A stretch of DNA of 64,000 nt from Epilithonimonas sp. JDS (lineage in GTDB: Bacteria; Bacteroidota; Bacteroidia; Flavobacteriales; Weeksellaceae): positions 124,001-188,000 of the forward strand of contig NZ_JAJSAX010000004.1 in NCBI RefSeq assembly GCF_021261315.1, read 5' to 3'. The notes beneath the pieces were generated by a model. The model worked only from the letters and a program-made list of their open reading frames with translations, made no database searches and was not told the origin of the DNA. Positions 27,995 through 35,924 of the stretch are shown here, piece after piece; the first letter of the stretch is position 1, and every line of letters starts with the position of its first letter. The position numbers and the translations under genes are program-made.

Positions 27995-28258
27995 AACTTA
28001 TTAACTCGCAACTTTTTCGAAATGAAAAGATCGAGCGATGGAACTCGAAAGTGTTGCTCCAAAAAAAATAAAAAAAGATATTTTCAACTATAGAGCGAAA
28101 TTATCTTTTTTGTCATTTTTAAAATGACATATTAACTTCTCCACAACTTTTTTGAAATCTTTGCTGTGGGGCTGGCAGTTCAAATAGGTTGTGACATATT
28201 ACTACGCAAAAAGACTGTTCCGACCTAAGTCGGAATTGTCTTTTTGCCGAATTTTTTT
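27995..28258. other. Intergenic region between methylase and ThiF gene
   Basis: 264 bp between convergent genes; it includes the bidirectional terminator at 28208-28245. No ORF is credible. Confidence 0.4.
28208..28245. terminator. Bidirectional terminator between methylase and PRTRC operon
   Basis: AAAAAGAC (28208) pairs with GTCTTTTT (28238-28245), and TTCCGAC (28218-28224) with GTCGGAA (28229-28235) around a CTAA loop; one 2-nt mismatch lies between. T runs follow on both strands, so it can stop transcription from either side. It lies just past the end of the ThiF gene. Confidence 0.85.
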
Positions 28259-29056
28259 TTAGTCAATTTTCAGCGGATGAGTATTAAAGTCTTTAAGATT
28301 ATGAAAGAATCCTCGGTAGGGTGTCAAACCATATCTAAATAGATTCCATAGCAGACTGCAACCCATCTGTGCCAATGAGGAGTTAATAAATAAATCCTGT
28401 TTTTCAAGTGCTTCAGCCACAGAACAGCTTGGTGTATCATCATTCTGTTCTGATTGTTTCAGTAAATCTCCGAACTCATCTGTAATAAAAGGAAGATTTT
28501 CAACAGTTATATATTTTTCCGAATTCGGCTGTCTGACTATGCCTATCGTAGAAAGTATAGCTTGTCCTCTGTCTTTGGTATTGCCGAAGTCCAGCCAATA
28601 TTTAAGATTTGAATTATGATGTCTTTTGTGTTTGAGAATATCGGCAATTTCAAAACGTGCCGATACGCTATCAACACAGGAGATATAGATATTCGCTTCC
28701 ACATTTTCGGGATAGTGATTTTCTCTTTCCCAATCAAATTTTTTGGTTTCTGCTTTCCAATTAGTCCCCATCCAACGATTACAACGGTTTATCAATGCAA
28801 CGGATTTATACAGTCCTTTCTCAGATTCTGCAAATCTCTGTCTTCCTAAGTTGGCTGATGTAATAATATCATCATCCCAAAGGCGAACCTGCAGACCAGG
28901 ATGTTCCATTTCGTTTAAGCTGTGATTCATTTCCATGAGTGCAGTCAATACTTTTGAACCTGTACCGCCTGCTCCGATAACATTCACAGTTACTGGGTTT
29001 GTGGGGTTTATCAAATGATTATCAGTAAAATGAACTTTTGTTTTTTCAGTTGTCAT
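28259..29056 (-). CDS. PRTRC-system ThiF/E1-like ubiquitin-activating-type enzyme
   Basis: A 265-residue Rossmann-fold E1-like protein. Visible motifs: GAGGTGS (28-34) for nucleotide binding; WDDDIITSANLGRQRF (60-75), the E1 D..N.RQ adenylation motif; the Lys of GLYKS (84); SCVDSVSARF (127-135); and NDDTPSCSVAEAL with Cys211 as the candidate catalytic cysteine. No CxxC zinc pairs are present. Family knowledge: E1-like enzymes adenylate the C-terminal Gly of a ubiquitin-like protein and take it up as a thioester. The start overlaps the PRTRC B stop (ATGA). The probable partner is PRTRC C, three genes upstream. Confidence 0.88.
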   Translation of the reverse strand: MTTEKTKVHFTDNHLINPTNPVTVNVIGAGGTGSKVLTALMEMNHSLNEMEHPGLQVRLWDDDIITSANLGRQRFAESEKGLYKSVALINRCNRWMGTNWKAETKKFDWERENHYPENVEANIYISCVDSVSARFEIADILKHKRHHNSNLKYWLDFGNTKDRGQAILSTIGIVRQPNSEKYITVENLPFITDEFGDLLKQSEQNDDTPSCSVAEALEKQDLFINSSLAQMGCSLLWNLFRYGLTPYRGFFHNLKDFNTHPLKID

Positions 29057-29790
29057 GTCAGTAAGTCTTTAAGGGTTTTGTTTGATTTTTTCAAGACATT
29101 TTTTGGAAATGAATTTTCTGTGTTAATCAGTTCTTTCCATAAAGTGACACAATTTCCTTTGATGGGATTGTGCCCATTCATCAAATGGCTGAAATAACTG
29201 TTAAAAAAATAGTCCTCCCAAGCTTTTGTAAATTCTTCTACAGAGATGGAACTTTTAATGTTGACATCTACAGTTCCCATGCAAACATTTCCGTTGTCAT
29301 ACACATTAAAAAATGGTGCGTGATACAACTTGGTCTTTTCCGTCGGTCTTCTGTCAGAAGTTAAAGCAAACAAGATTAAGCCCTGCTTGTTGGCAAACCA
29401 TAGTAAGGCAGGAATTTCCGCTTGACCATTAGCAATTTCTAAATTTTCAGAGAAGAACAGGCTTTGTTTATGGCTTTTGCTGTACCAAATAACAGAACCG
29501 TTCGCACTTGGGTTAATATGCAGTATATTTTCTGTAATAACGGTTTGAGGTTTTAAAAACTCTTTGCTTTTTATCGTTTCAACAGAAAGAGCTTTTGATA
29601 AGTATTTTGCTTCATTCAGAGTCAAAGGGTGAGCATTGATTGGATTTCCACTGCTATCCATATCAAAATGTTCTACATAAGTTTCTCTGTCTCTTTCAGA
29701 AGATTGATAAAAAACTAAGGCTGATACGGGGTTATAAAGCACTCCAAAATCTTTTGTAATATTTTCCATTGGTTTAGGTTTAAAGGTCAT
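29053..29790 (-). CDS. PRTRC protein B, E2-like (ubiquitin-conjugation fold)
   Basis: A 245-residue protein matching PRTRC system protein B (Pfam name Prok-E2_D, from memory). The segment HAPFFNVYDNGNVC (157-170) has the H..N....G..C order of E2 conjugating enzymes, so Cys170 is the likely thioester residue and His157 and Asn162 the supporting ones. The N-terminal half is beta-rich and more variable. ATG 29790 overlaps the upstream gene by 11 nt; an alternative ATG is at 29769. The stop is coupled to ThiF. Its biological target is unknown. Confidence 0.85.
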   Translation of the reverse strand: MTFKPKPMENITKDFGVLYNPVSALVFYQSSERDRETYVEHFDMDSSGNPINAHPLTLNEAKYLSKALSVETIKSKEFLKPQTVITENILHINPSANGSVIWYSKSHKQSLFFSENLEIANGQAEIPALLWFANKQGLILFALTSDRRPTEKTKLYHAPFFNVYDNGNVCMGTVDVNIKSSISVEEFTKAWEDYFFNSYFSHLMNGHNPIKGNCVTLWKELINTENSFPKNVLKKSNKTLKDLLT

Positions 29791-30946
29791 TCATTAGGTC
29801 AATCAATTCTTCAATCAGATTAAATATCTGATGTTCAAAGTCCAGATTACTTTCACTTATGTTTGAATCAGTAAAATATTTAATGACGGCAGGTTCTTCA
29901 ATCTGCCCGTATTCCTGCAGTTCATTATTGACACTTTGAAAAAGCATATTAAATAAAGCACCTTTTGCTTCGGCACAGAATGAAATGTACTTGTCCATTG
30001 TAACGGTGTTTTCTTCTTGCTCCTCTTCATCATATTCATTGAAGATGATTTTTGATTGAGCATTTTTCATGATGTTTGAGTTGGGAAACTGTATAAATAA
30101 ATTGTAAGCGTTCTGCGCCAACATCAAACAGTTTTCATCTAATTCATCTTGGGCTGTAAACTGCTTTAATCTTAATTTAAAATGTTCCAAGTTCTGAACA
30201 CTGAATATTTTCTTTTCAATGATGTCGCCTATCCATTCTGCATGTTTTAGTTCTAATAAAAGATTGATATTTTCTTCATCTTCATCATCTTCATTTGCCC
30301 ATTGTTCAAACATTTCATACATCCAATAGAGATAACTAACTTCCTGTCTGTAATATGGGATATCAACAATATGATACAAGTAGCTGTAAACAGACAGCAG
30401 AAGACGAAAAGCTTTATTGTACTTTTTGATTTTGGATAACCTGTAAAGCGGAATTACGGGAATGTAGTAAAGCGTTGCACCTGTATTGTACCGTTCTTCA
30501 CTTGTGAAATAAACCTTTCCTTTGTCCTGTATCAGCTGAATTTCTTCCCAATCTCTTACTTTGGTCTTGAGCTGATTCTGTACATTTTGAATTTCTAAAG
30601 CAATATTATAGGGAAATTCAAAATTTTCAAACTGTTCTGAATTAAGCTGATAATGTTCTTTGAGATAGGAAAGGGACTGATAAAAATCCCTTTCGAATCT
30701 TTTAGACTTTCTACAAGCCTGTCTATTTTCAGTTTCCTGTAATTTGGGAAGAAATGAACACTTTAATAAAGCATTGGAACCATTGCTATCGGTACAGATT
30801 TCCGTTGGTCTTTTCTGATTTCGTTGGCATCTTTTGGGCGGTTCATCCATTGTGCGAACTCGGCTAACTGCCTGTGCAGTTGTTTCTGTTTGGTCTGCTG
30901 TGGGACTTTGATAGTTCCCGAAATGATATTGCGTTGCATAGGTCAT
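29780..30946 (-). CDS. Large protein in the PRTRC F position, unknown function
   Basis: A 388-residue ORF between PRTRC C and PRTRC B, where other PRTRC cassettes carry protein F, so it may be a divergent F; I cannot confirm this by motif. The first 90 residues are polar, of low complexity and possibly disordered (several Cys, Gln, Thr), and the real start may be further in. The remainder is soluble and helical, Tyr- and Leu-rich, with acidic patches (ANEDDEDEENI near 220 and EYDEEEQEENT near 310). It overlaps protein B by 11 nt. Confidence 0.6.
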   Translation of the reverse strand: MTYATQYHFGNYQSPTADQTETTAQAVSRVRTMDEPPKRCQRNQKRPTEICTDSNGSNALLKCSFLPKLQETENRQACRKSKRFERDFYQSLSYLKEHYQLNSEQFENFEFPYNIALEIQNVQNQLKTKVRDWEEIQLIQDKGKVYFTSEERYNTGATLYYIPVIPLYRLSKIKKYNKAFRLLLSVYSYLYHIVDIPYYRQEVSYLYWMYEMFEQWANEDDEDEENINLLLELKHAEWIGDIIEKKIFSVQNLEHFKLRLKQFTAQDELDENCLMLAQNAYNLFIQFPNSNIMKNAQSKIIFNEYDEEEQEENTVTMDKYISFCAEAKGALFNMLFQSVNNELQEYGQIEEPAVIKYFTDSNISESNLDFEHQIFNLIEELIDLMNDL

Positions 30947-30962
30947 AATCTTGTCTTAAAGG

Positions 30963-31181
30963 TTATCCTTTTGTACCCATAACACTTTCAAAGGTGTATT
31001 GTAAAGTATCATCACGAATTACAGGCACAGATACTTTTGCAGTAGTTAGAATGGGGTAGGTATTGGCGTAAAAATTCATTACTGTTTCTACACTCCATTT
31101 AGGTTCGGGGTCGCTGAGTTTTATCTCCTGTCCTTTGTCAATAATAACAAAGACTCTTTCTAATTCTGTTGCGAGTAACAT
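30963..31181 (-). CDS. PRTRC protein C, ubiquitin-like protein ending in Gly
   Basis: A 72-residue protein matching PRTRC system protein C, grouped by Pfam with prokaryotic ubiquitin-like proteins (Prok_Ub, from memory). The core is SDPEPKWSVETVMNFYANTYP, a beta-grasp helix region, and the protein ends MGTKG with Gly72 as the last residue. That free C-terminal Gly is what an E1 needs, so no maturing protease would be required. It lies in one operon with E1-like ThiF and E2-like protein B. Confidence 0.85.
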   Translation of the reverse strand: MLLATELERVFVIIDKGQEIKLSDPEPKWSVETVMNFYANTYPILTTAKVSVPVIRDDTLQYTFESVMGTKG

Positions 31182-31198
31182 AGATTTAATTTTTGAGG

Positions 31199-31717
31199 TT
31201 ATGAGGTAAATAAATTAGGGGCAAATTCTTTTTCGTAAATCTCCTGTTTTTCCAAAATCTCTTTAGAATATTCGGGATAGTCAGAGGCTTTAGGCAATGC
31301 CGACCATGCATCCTTAAATTTTGAATCATTTTCAAGTTCCTCCGCTTTTTTCATCGCATCTCTATATTTTTTATCCCTTTCGTCTTTGGCTTTCTTTTCT
31401 TTGTCAGCATTTTGCTTTTCCATTGCAGAATGTTTTTTGGCTTCTTCCAATTGCACCATAAAAGAATCCATGTTAACCATTAAGTAAGAAGCGGACTGAA
31501 TGGGTTGGGTAATATTTTCAAAAAAACCATTGTCCAAATCTTCAGAAGTGCCACGCAGATTTAAAGGCGGGATTCTGTTTTTAGCTTCGTCTCCGCATTG
31601 GCTGTTGAGCAGTAATACAGAAACAATCCAATTATTGTCTGTTGCTTTCTGAATCGATATATTTAAATTGCCTGTAAACTCTATTTGGTTGATCAGGCTG
31701 AAAAAATTAGTCTTCAT
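31199..31717 (-). CDS. PRTRC protein E
   Basis: A 172-residue protein matching PRTRC system protein E: an N-terminal folded part with NRIPPLNLRGTSEDLDNGFF (about 46-65), the family hallmark, then a Lys/Glu/Ala-rich coiled coil (about 90-135) and a short tail. Its role is unknown. It overlaps the upstream small ORF by 11 nt and precedes protein C by 17 bp. Confidence 0.82.
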   Translation of the reverse strand: MKTNFFSLINQIEFTGNLNISIQKATDNNWIVSVLLLNSQCGDEAKNRIPPLNLRGTSEDLDNGFFENITQPIQSASYLMVNMDSFMVQLEEAKKHSAMEKQNADKEKKAKDERDKKYRDAMKKAEELENDSKFKDAWSALPKASDYPEYSKEILEKQEIYEKEFAPNLFTS

Positions 31718-31934
31718 TACAATTGTTTTTTAAGATTGATTTTTTAGAATTACCATTATAATTAACCTTGTAGCCATTGGATTGAATAATGGTTTCAAGT
31801 AAATTTCTTGCTTTGGTAAAATCTTCATCATCTATTTTTGTCATACTTAAAAGATGAAGATTTTCGAATTCTTTGATAACACGACCGATGATAGCTAGTG
31901 CTTTGTATTCAGTCTTTTGAGATAGAATGCTCAT
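31707..31934 (-). CDS. Small ORF in the PRTRC operon, unknown
   Basis: 75 residues, soluble, with helical propensity; no family recognised. It overlaps the small ORF before it by 26 nt and protein E after it by 11 nt. That tight packing is the main evidence that it is translated. Confidence 0.5.
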   Translation of the reverse strand: MSILSQKTEYKALAIIGRVIKEFENLHLLSMTKIDDEDFTKARNLLETIIQSNGYKVNYNGNSKKSILKNNCNED

Positions 31935-32118
31935 TTTGTTTCTTTTTTAAGATGAGTAATTTTTCATAGATGTCAGTCCAATAAGCTTTCTGTCTTTTAT
32001 CAAATTCTGCAAAGCTTTTATCTTGATGAGAGTAGCCTTTGAAAGTTTCCGCTTGTTTAATCGCTTTTTCCAAATCGGTTATTTCAAGACCTTTTCCGTG
32101 TAAATCCTTAATTTTCAT
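31909..32118 (-). CDS. Small ORF in the PRTRC operon, unknown
   Basis: 69 residues from the ATG at 32118 (MKIKDLHGKGLEITDLEKAI). The open frame runs further upstream into the DUF932 gene, but that part would have to be read through another gene and a hairpin, so the short start is preferred. The protein is charged, with an amphipathic helix pattern and aromatic residues in the middle. Similar small proteins often follow DUF932 genes in Bacteroidetes mobile elements. Function unknown. Confidence 0.55.
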   Translation of the reverse strand: MKIKDLHGKGLEITDLEKAIKQAETFKGYSHQDKSFAEFDKRQKAYWTDIYEKLLILKKKQNEHSISKD

Positions 32119-32133
32119 AATAATGTTTTTTAA

Positions 32134-32161
32134 AGGTAACTGCCATGCAAGGCAGTTACCT
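32134..32161 (-). promoter_or_regulatory. Perfect 11-bp hairpin between DUF932 gene and small ORF
   Basis: AGGTAACTGCC (32134-32144) and GGCAGTTACCT (32151-32161) pair perfectly around a 6-nt loop. It lies 6 bp after the DUF932 stop and 15 bp before the next start. There is no U tract in the sense of transcription, so it may stabilise or attenuate the mRNA rather than end it, making DUF932/SSB more abundant than the PRTRC genes. Confidence 0.6.
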
Positions 32162-32167
32162 CTGAGA

Positions 32168-33241
32168 TTAATTAAGATCAAAAATATCTTTGCCCTCTTT
32201 TGCGAATCCCGTACATAATTCAAATGCTTTTTGCGATTTGATTTGCGCAGTTCCGCCCATAACAATAGATTGTAGTTTGGCTTCATCATCTTTGTAGGTC
32301 TTTACATTTTGGTAAAAACCAGTAACGGCATTGTAAGCTCCAAATAATGTCCCTTTGGTAGTTTCCATCTGCTGGGTATCGCTCATCATAGCGTAAGCAA
32401 AAGCATCATCAACAGTATTTTTAAAGACAGTTGACAGTTCGTCAAAATTCCCCTTTTGCAGATGATTTAAAGTTTCTTTGTTTGGGCAGAGTGCCAATCG
32501 AATGAGCTTTTTCATTTCAGCGTCTCCAACAGTTATTTTTGACCAATGATTAAACGTGTTTTCCAATTCATTACTTAATTTGTTTGCTAATCCCATGACT
32601 TTGTGAGCATCATCTAAACGTTGTTTTGCTCCTGCGGTATGTCTGATTCGTACCACATTACTCATGTTTTTTAGGGATGCATTTAAAGTGTTTTGGCAAA
32701 CGATACGGATTGGAGTAAATGCGGCGGTAATGCTTCCGCTTCCATCATGTGAGGTTGTTAAGAAAATATATTTTTCTGTAATATCATCACCGTTTCCAAC
32801 ACGGATATAATCGGGAAGTTTAGCCGTAATAAAAATTCTTTCGCCATTTCCTAAAGCTCCTGCAGTCTCGTATAAAATACCGTTTCCACCGCCTACAATC
32901 GAATCAAAAAAAGAAAAGGCTTCACGGTTTTGTACAATATGATAATCTTTTCCCACTACACCTAACACGGTATTGTTATCACTACGGATATTGGCGAAGT
33001 AATTTGGAACTTCCAATTCAGAATCAATTATTTCAATTCCGTTGTCATTTTCTAAAATTCCTGAACCTTTGGTAAATAGGGGCGATTTCTCCACATCATA
33101 GTCAAGTCCTGCAAACTTAATTGCTTCCTCACTTGTCGGGTGTTCCTGCACAAGCTGTCCTAAGTTGTGCCATGCTTTTTCTTTAACAGTAAAAAATGAG
33201 TATTTCCCTGTTCTGTTGTTGAAATTTAATTGATGTGCCAT
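32168..33241 (-). CDS. DUF932 protein (phage/plasmid-like)
   Basis: A 357-residue protein beginning MAHQLNFNNRTGKYSFFTVKEKAWHNLG (given in part: FTVKEKAWHNLG). It has the DUF932 core including VVGKDYHIVQNREAF and TPIRIVCQNTLNASL. The family is common on phages, plasmids and ICEs and its biochemistry is unknown. It follows the SSB gene by 36 bp on the same strand and precedes the PRTRC block, so it is probably part of a single-strand-DNA/establishment operon (inference). Confidence 0.85.
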   Translation of the reverse strand: MAHQLNFNNRTGKYSFFTVKEKAWHNLGQLVQEHPTSEEAIKFAGLDYDVEKSPLFTKGSGILENDNGIEIIDSELEVPNYFANIRSDNNTVLGVVGKDYHIVQNREAFSFFDSIVGGGNGILYETAGALGNGERIFITAKLPDYIRVGNGDDITEKYIFLTTSHDGSGSITAAFTPIRIVCQNTLNASLKNMSNVVRIRHTAGAKQRLDDAHKVMGLANKLSNELENTFNHWSKITVGDAEMKKLIRLALCPNKETLNHLQKGNFDELSTVFKNTVDDAFAYAMMSDTQQMETTKGTLFGAYNAVTGFYQNVKTYKDDEAKLQSIVMGGTAQIKSQKAFELCTGFAKEGKDIFDLN

Positions 33242-33277
33242 GATAATGATTTTAAATGTTAATAATTGTGATTGATT

Positions 33278-33679
33278 TTAGAATGGTAAATCATCGTCGC
33301 CCTCGTTTTCTGCTGATTTTGATTTTGCATTTTCTTCTTTGTTTTTAGGTGTTGTACTATTACTATCCTTTTTACTACTGCTGTGGAGTTTAATCTGTGA
33401 TGTAAGGAAATTCAATCCTGCGTGTGCTTCTCCGTCTTTGCCTATCCATGCAGAAGTGTAGGCTCTACCGTTTAATTCTACTAAAGCTCCTTTGGTAAGT
33501 ATTTCAGCCACTTTCGGAGAAATCCAATAAGAACAGTCGAAATAGGTAGTTTGTTCAATTCTTTCGCCTTGTTTATTACGATAATTGTCATTGGTAGCAA
33601 TTGAGAAATTGACTACTTGTTTTTCATTTGACAGGGTGCGTACTACCGCATCTCTTGTCAGTCTTCCGATGATGTTCAT
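33278..33679 (-). CDS. ssb: Single-stranded DNA-binding protein
   Basis: 133 residues from MNIIGRLTRDAVVRTL. The frame is open upstream to 33832, but the family always starts here. OB-fold blocks are VVNFSIATNDNY and TTYFDCSYWISPKVAEIL; the C-terminal linker is polar and ends in the acidic tip DDDLPF that binds partner proteins. It is probably the first gene of the operon that runs through DUF932 to ThiF. ICE-borne SSBs coat the transferred strand in the recipient. Confidence 0.92.
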   Translation of the reverse strand: MNIIGRLTRDAVVRTLSNEKQVVNFSIATNDNYRNKQGERIEQTTYFDCSYWISPKVAEILTKGALVELNGRAYTSAWIGKDGEAHAGLNFLTSQIKLHSSSKKDSNSTTPKNKEENAKSKSAENEGDDDLPF

Positions 33680-34064
33680 AACTGTTTGTTTTAAGATTGT
33701 ACATTTTGATTTGTTTTCAATCTCTTCTCCGTCCTTTCTTACAAAGCCTTGTCGGCTTCGCTGAATATTTTTCAAAAGAAAAACCGGAAAAAAGAAAGCA
33801 GATATGAAGTGTTGACAAAGAGAAAAAACCAAAAGGAAACGGAATAATTGGAGGGTACCTTTAGGGAGGAAACCGTTTATGCCGTAGTCTTTTGCTGGGA
33901 TGAGCTGAAGGATGGCAACAATACCTTAGCTGCCTTTTTACCGGTTTATTATGGAAAATGTTAATAAAACAACCGTTAATTAATCTATATTATTTACTAC
34001 TATTACTTTGAAAATACACTGTAAATGCACTATATTTACAATGTTCATTTAAACCTTAACACTT
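33680..34064. other. Divergent promoter region between ssb and dprA-like gene
   Basis: 385 bp. The right part is very AT-rich and contains TATATTTAC (34031-34039), a weak match to the -7 box, 26 bp before the dprA-like ATG. The left part keeps the ssb frame open by chance. A 38-codon frame (33848-33964, TTG start, VYAVVFCWDELKDGNN) has a protein-like composition and could be a gene remnant, but I do not call it. Confidence 0.4.
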
Positions 34065-34739
34065 ATGCAGATTGGTTCTTTTAACGATTACTATGATAAG
34101 CTGACCACTATTGAGAAAAAAAACAGTCCCAAAGAAATATTTTATAAGGGGGACTTTTCTTTGTTGGAAAATGGTAGGAGAGTAGCAGTTGTTGGTTCTC
34201 GTAAGGTTTCAGATCTTGGCGTAAGAAGAGCTAGAAAGATTGCTAAATTATTAGTGCAAAATGATATAACTGTAGTAAGCGGTTTAGCTGAAGGTATTGA
34301 TACTATAGCGCATAAAACGGCAATTGAATCCCAAGGACATACCATTGGTGTTATAGGAACTCCTATTGATAAATATTTTCCGGCTGAGAACAAGCAGTTA
34401 CAGGATTTTATTGCTGAAAATCATTTGCTGATTTCTCAGTTTTCTGAAAATTATCCAGTAACTCCAAAAAGTTTCCCGATCAGAAATAGAACCATGGCAT
34501 TGATAAGTGATGCAACGATCATTGTTGAGGCCAGTGAAAAAAGCGGTACAAAACATCAGGGATGGGAAGCGCTAAGATTGGGAAGGCAGCTTCTTATTAT
34601 GGAAAATGTTCTCAATCAAAAAGTTTCATGGGCAGAAGAAATGCTAAGTTATGGTGCACAGGTTTTGACCAACGACAACTTTGAATTTCTAATTGAAAGC
34701 ATTCCTTTTTTAACCACAAAAAAAGAGTATGTCTTTTGA
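34065..34739 (+). CDS. DprA/SLOG-family Rossmann protein
   Basis: 224 residues containing only the central DprA (Smf) Rossmann domain: VAVVGSRKVSDLG (about 40-52), VVSGLAEGIDTIAHK (about 70-84), GVIGTPIDKYFP and FPIRNRTMALISDATIIVEA. It lacks the N-terminal SAM-like and C-terminal winged-helix domains of full DprA (about 360 residues). DprA binds single-stranded DNA and loads RecA; other SLOG proteins bind nucleotides. The next gene overlaps it by 11 nt. Its location beside ssb suits handling of entering DNA; a defence role is the alternative. Confidence 0.85.
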   Translation: MQIGSFNDYYDKLTTIEKKNSPKEIFYKGDFSLLENGRRVAVVGSRKVSDLGVRRARKIAKLLVQNDITVVSGLAEGIDTIAHKTAIESQGHTIGVIGTPIDKYFPAENKQLQDFIAENHLLISQFSENYPVTPKSFPIRNRTMALISDATIIVEASEKSGTKHQGWEALRLGRQLLIMENVLNQKVSWAEEMLSYGAQVLTNDNFEFLIESIPFLTTKKEYVF

Positions 34740-35337
34740 GTTTCTTACCTTTCTGGCCTATTCTCCAAGAGGTAAGTCTGAGATTGAAATTAATTCACGC
34801 ACAGTTGCCGGTTCTTGTAAAAATGGAGATGTCAGCTTCAGTACAAGATTAAGCCAAAGAATAGAAGAATCAGATTTATCAGAATATTTTGCAAACTCAT
34901 CCTTAGTTCCTGTTCCAAGAAGTACTCCTCTTGTAGACGGAGCTGTTTTTCCAGCAAAAGTAATTTGTGAAACACTGGTCAAAAATGGATTAGGTGAAAG
35001 TGTTACTGTTTGTGTTGATCGTGCATATGCTATTCCTAAATCAAGCGGGCAGTTTCATGCCGACACAAGAAATACAGTTCAAACTCATCAAGATAGCTTA
35101 ATCATAAGACCTGTTATTATCACCGAACCAACGATTATCTTGGTTGATGATATTCTGACATTAGGTCGCACATCTATGGCTGTTGCTCTTGAACTTCAAA
35201 AGATTTATCCGGAAAAAGAGATCAAAATTTTCTGTGCGATAAGAACAAGAGGCTGGAAGAATTTAGAAAATATTATAGATGTCAGTAGAGGCCATATGAG
35301 CCTTACAGCCAATGGCGGCGTTCAGTTACCGGACTAG
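34729..35337 (+). CDS. ComF-like phosphoribosyltransferase-fold protein
   Basis: 202 residues. LVPVPRSTPLVDGAVFPAKV (about 59-78) resembles the VPVP motif of ComFC. IILVDDILTLGRTSMAVALEL (136-156, shown as IILVDDILTLGRTS) is the PRPP-binding loop of type I phosphoribosyltransferases, and RNTVQTHQDSL fits the ComF R.N...A region. The N-terminus has no zinc finger. ComFC and DprA both act on single-stranded DNA in natural competence, and here their relatives form an overlapping gene pair. The substrate and product are unknown. Confidence 0.8.
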   Translation: MSFEFLTFLAYSPRGKSEIEINSRTVAGSCKNGDVSFSTRLSQRIEESDLSEYFANSSLVPVPRSTPLVDGAVFPAKVICETLVKNGLGESVTVCVDRAYAIPKSSGQFHADTRNTVQTHQDSLIIRPVIITEPTIILVDDILTLGRTSMAVALELQKIYPEKEIKIFCAIRTRGWKNLENIIDVSRGHMSLTANGGVQLPD

Positions 35338-35613
35338 GCTCATAGTACATATTATTTTAATTTGCAGGAAATTATTACCTCGAATACTGATAAACCCGCA
35401 ATTGATTTGTGCAGGTGTATAATCATAGGTATTATCCGGACATCCACCGCTTTGGTTATTAGTTATGTTTATAACGAAAAGGTAAGAAATTTTTTAATTT
35501 AAAATAGAGTTGTAATCAACAGCCAAAAAAGGACTTTTACGACAATAGCTTGATCGATAATATGCTACCCATTTAAATTACAATGTTTGAGAACAATCTT
35601 CAATCACATTGTT
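35338..35613. other. Intergenic, no gene recognised
   Basis: 276 bp between the ComF-like gene and the small ORF. Short open frames exist but none has family character. Promoter elements for the recombinase genes may lie here; I could not fix them. Confidence 0.35.
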
Positions 35614-35826
35614 ATGAAGAAAGCTAAATCAAAAAATGAATCCCAGCAACCTGAAATTAATAAATATATTCCTTCAATACCTTTAAAAAAAATTCCTTCT
35701 GAAAAGGCGCTACAGATATTAAGGAAAGCAGGTCATGATGTAAATGAAGAACAGTCAGAAGAGATTATGGAATTTCTATACACTATAGTAAAACTTACTT
35801 TAAAAGAATTTTTTACATCTGATTGA
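35614..35826 (+). CDS. Small protein preceding the recombinase
   Basis: 70 residues from MKKAKSKNESQQPEINKY (35614). An upstream TTG (35587) is unlikely. The C-terminal half (IPSEKALQILRKAGHDVNEE) looks like a helical domain. Small ORFs of this kind commonly precede large serine recombinases in Bacteroidetes elements. It could be a recombination directionality or regulatory factor (speculation). The gap to the recombinase is 98 bp. Confidence 0.6.
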   Translation: MKKAKSKNESQQPEINKYIPSIPLKKIPSEKALQILRKAGHDVNEEQSEEIMEFLYTIVKLTLKEFFTSD

Positions 35827-35924
35827 TAATTTGTACCTTAGCAGTATATCGGAAAGATGAATTTCTACTGCATCAGTTTCTATGATGCGAATCTAAAACT
35901 CAATTTTAACGAAATACTACAACT

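Noticed and set aside
31909-32289. Longer 126-codon version of the small PRTRC ORF
   Set aside because: Its N-terminal half overlaps the DUF932 gene and a hairpin; the ATG at 32118 is the sensible start.
33848-33964. 38-codon frame upstream of ssb with protein-like composition
   Set aside because: TTG start, no family recognised, lies in a promoter region; may be a remnant but not supported.
34065-35337. Naming the DprA/ComF-like pair as a known anti-phage system
   Set aside because: I could not match it with confidence to a characterised system; left as a hypothesis.
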